A DNA stretch of 15,143 nucleotides from an uncultured Helicobacteraceae bacterium (GTDB lineage: Bacteria > Campylobacterota > Campylobacteria > Campylobacterales > UBA6016): the NCBI GenBank assembly GCA_937973585.1, contig CALJKN010000212.1, forward strand, positions 1 to 15,143. Reading direction: 5' to 3'. Positions 13,216-15,143 of the stretch are shown here, one piece after another (within the stretch, counting starts at the first letter, position 1; the number at the start of each line of letters is the position of its first letter). The translations under genes were made by a program, and so were the position numbers. Under the pieces are notes generated by a model, which saw only the letters and a program-made list of their open reading frames with translations, did no database searches and was not told where the DNA came from.

Positions 13216-13875
13216 GTGTTAAATGTACTAATTTTGGAAGACGACCCTATCATATCTATGGACATCAAAAGCATAGTAGACGAGGTCGGCGGGTTTTGCG
13301 GTTTTACTGCCTATGATATGCAAACGGCTCTAAAAATATCCTCAAAACATAGTATAAATATCATCATCTCCGATATTCAGCTAAAAGGTACGGATGACGG
13401 GATAGAGATAACCAAAAGACTCCAAAGTATGTACGGATGTCAGGCGTTTTTTCTGACCTCTTTTAGTGATGAGGCGACGCTAAAGCGGGCATCGACTGTT
13501 GAATTTACCGGATATATACTAAAGCCTTTTCGGGAGGAGGAGCTGACGGCAAACCTCCGGCTATGCGCTATGAGGATAATCAACGAAGAGCCTATGATAG
13601 ATGTCGGCGGCGGTTATGTTTTTGACAAAAAAAAGGCTTTGTTGTTTTTGAACGGCGAATATATCAACCTCACGACAAAAGAGCGGCAACTTTTTTTGAT
13701 GTTGCTTCGCTCACGGGGCAATGTCGTGCCGCTCTCATATATAGACGAAGCGCTATGGACGGGAGATATCGTAGCCGATGCAACGAGGCGACGGCTATTT
13801 CACAGGCTAAAGGGCAAACTCACCGGACTCTCCTTTGTCTCCGTCAAATCTGCCGGATACAAGATGGAGTCCTAG
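13216..13875 (+). CDS. OmpR/PhoB-family response regulator (REC + winged helix)
   Basis: This DNA-binding response regulator of 219 aa is counted from GTG 13216. The receiver domain (about 1-115) has the acidic cluster Glu8-Asp9-Asp10, phospho-acceptor Asp53 (IIISDIQLKG), Thr81 and Lys103 (YILKPF). The winged-helix trans_reg_C domain spans about 127-216, with LTTKERQLFLMLLRSRGNVV and the recognition helix and wing around DATRRRLFHRLK and VSVKSAGYKM. A TTG at 13207 is also in frame, but the purine stretch GGTGG at 13202-13206 sits right against it and nine bases from GTG 13216, and the shorter form gives the standard N-terminus MLNVLILEDD. The gene converges on a histidine kinase, its likely partner. 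The tandem repeat upstream suggests it controls its own promoter. Confidence 0.93.
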   Translation: MLNVLILEDDPIISMDIKSIVDEVGGFCGFTAYDMQTALKISSKHSINIIISDIQLKGTDDGIEITKRLQSMYGCQAFFLTSFSDEATLKRASTVEFTGYILKPFREEELTANLRLCAMRIINEEPMIDVGGGYVFDKKKALLFLNGEYINLTTKERQLFLMLLRSRGNVVPLSYIDEALWTGDIVADATRRRLFHRLKGKLTGLSFVSVKSAGYKMES

Positions 13876-15143
13876 CTCCACCTCAGTATATGGGTGATAC
13901 CGTCTTTTGAGGTTGAGGATATGGAGCCTTTTAGCTCGTCTTCTGTTAGCTTTTGTACCAAAGAGAGCCCAAACGACGTTATCGGTGCATCTACGTCGTA
14001 CCCTCTGCCGTTGTCTGCTACCGTCATGCTCTTTTGCCCGCCTGTTTCGGACAGTTTTATGTCTATTCGCCCGCCGTTTTCGTCAAATGCGTATTTGAGG
14101 GCGTTTGTGACCAACTCGTTGATGATAATACCGCAATAAATAGCCTGTTCGACCGCTATTTGTATATCCCCCTCTATCCGTATATCTACAAAATGACCGG
14201 AATACCCCCGTTTGATCTCATCCGCCAAATCCCCGAAATACTCTTTTGCACTTAGTCTGGATATGTTTTGTTGTCTGTATAGTATCTCGTGTATTTTGCC
14301 GATTGAGCGGATGTTTTGCTCCGCTTCCGCCAGCATCGTCTTTCCTGTTTCGTCCAGATGTTTTTTGAGCTTTAGCCTGTAGAGGGAGACTATAAACTGT
14401 AGGTTGTTTTTGACTCTGTGGTGTAGCTCTCTTGTCAGTATCCGTTGGGTTGAGAGGGCGTTTTCGAGTGCTTTTGTCTTTGCCAGTTTTTTGGAGAGTA
14501 CTATCGAAAACAAAAACGCTTCGGCGGTCAGGCTCATCTCATAAAAATACCAGTAACCCCCTTGCGGGGTGTAGTCTCCGGTATTAAAAAAGAAAAACAG
14601 TATAAAACCGGAGATATTGATACCTTGTCCAACCAGTAGATATATGGAGTTTTCCTCTTTTTTGTACACCAGATAGACGATAATGCACAATATATAAACA
14701 AGCATCACAAAACATAGATATACCGCCCAGTCTAGCGAGTACCGTATGTTTAGAGCAGAGATAACGCCAAAAAATAGGTATAACGCAAAAAAGACCTGAA
14801 AAGCTTTGTTTATGGTTTTGTACTGTTTTGAGTTGATAAGCTCCCCGAAAAACAACAAAAAAGTAGCAGATACGAATAGCATATAATAAACACCGAGATA
14901 CGCATCAATCTTCAAAAAAACAGAGATAAAAGACTCCGAAGCCCCTAAGTGACTATAAACAGACAATCCCATACCGGTATACGAAAAAAAGTGGTTATAG
15001 ATTGTAAATATCAAAAACAGCACATAATACAGATATACCCGCTCTCTCGTAAAGGCATATATAAAACCGTTATATATCGTCAGGGCTATCATGGCGGCGG
15101 CAAAAAACGTGAGTATCATCTCTCTTTTGTTGTTGTATAGCCA
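13872..15143 (-). CDS. 7TMR-DISM sensor histidine kinase (HisKA_2/HATPase), 5'-partial
   Basis: This membrane sensor kinase is read from the window edge: the frame stays open to base 15143, and the codons before ATG 15119 (WLYNNKRE) belong to the 7TMR-DISM family pattern. The true start, and probably an N-terminal extracytoplasmic sensing domain, therefore lie outside. Counting from Met 15119, residues 1 to about 208 hold seven hydrophobic spans. A short linker leads to the HisKA_2 phospho-acceptor motif ELHHRVKNNLQF (His233/234). The HATPase domain follows, with N-box NELVTNALKYAF, DNGRGYD and GLSLVQKL. HisKA_2 kinases commonly pair with regulators whose receiver resembles that of the adjacent gene. 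The stop TAG overlaps the regulator stop in a shared CTAG. The ligand is unknown. Confidence 0.93.
   Translation of the reverse strand, partial: WLYNNKREMILTFFAAAMIALTIYNGFIYAFTRERVYLYYVLFLIFTIYNHFFSYTGMGLSVYSHLGASESFISVFLKIDAYLGVYYMLFVSATFLLFFGELINSKQYKTINKAFQVFFALYLFFGVISALNIRYSLDWAVYLCFVMLVYILCIIVYLVYKKEENSIYLLVGQGINISGFILFFFFNTGDYTPQGGYWYFYEMSLTAEAFLFSIVLSKKLAKTKALENALSTQRILTRELHHRVKNNLQFIVSLYRLKLKKHLDETGKTMLAEAEQNIRSIGKIHEILYRQQNISRLSAKEYFGDLADEIKRGYSGHFVDIRIEGDIQIAVEQAIYCGIIINELVTNALKYAFDENGGRIDIKLSETGGQKSMTVADNGRGYDVDAPITSFGLSLVQKLTEDELKGSISSTSKDGITHILRWS

Overview
The window looks like chromosomal DNA from a member of the Campylobacterota (Epsilonproteobacteria). The reasons are the AT-leaning composition, the heavy use of ATA and CTA codons, the very tight gene packing, and the protein content (an epsilonproteobacterial-style DapC aminotransferase, a class II superoxide reductase-like protein, and a HisKA_2/7TMR-DISM sensor kinase). 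The genus cannot be fixed from sequence reading alone. No tRNA, rRNA, CRISPR array, insertion sequence, integrase or attachment site was seen.

Positions 1-8347 (+ strand) form one tight gene string that probably works as an operon: guaB (5' cut by the window), metX, xseB, a nitrilase-fold protein, a ThiF/MoeB-like adenylyltransferase, a dapC-type aminotransferase, a DUF262/DUF1524 (GmrSD/SspE-like) protein and murC. Gaps are 1-19 bases and two junctions overlap. Most members are housekeeping genes: GMP synthesis, methionine synthesis, exonuclease VII, and the diaminopimelate and peptidoglycan branch. The DUF262 gene is the outlier. It is a predicted type IV (modification-dependent) restriction or phage-defence enzyme, is visibly AT-richer than its neighbours, and is inserted without visible scars between two cell-wall genes. 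The nitrilase-like and ThiF-like proteins both lack hallmark residues of their families.

Positions 8348-10140 hold a promoter, a stand-alone methyl-accepting chemotaxis protein and its intrinsic terminator. The terminator lies inside the last codons of the convergent gene.

Positions 10101-12288 (- strand) encode a superoxide reductase-like protein followed by an MFS (LplT-like)/PlsC acyltransferase fusion. The 43-base gap between them contains three mutually complementary arms that can form either of two exclusive hairpins, one of which would hide the ribosome binding site of the fusion gene. Divergent from the superoxide reductase, at 12381-13112, is a FetB-type iron-export permease. The shared intergenic region holds a Fur/PerR-box-like sequence, which suggests an iron and oxidative-stress locus.

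Positions 13113-15143 hold a two-component system arranged tail to tail. An OmpR-family response regulator (+) has a perfect tandem 12-base repeat just upstream of its -10 element. A 7TMR-DISM/HisKA_2 histidine kinase (-, 5' end beyond the window) shares a CTAG stop palindrome with the regulator.
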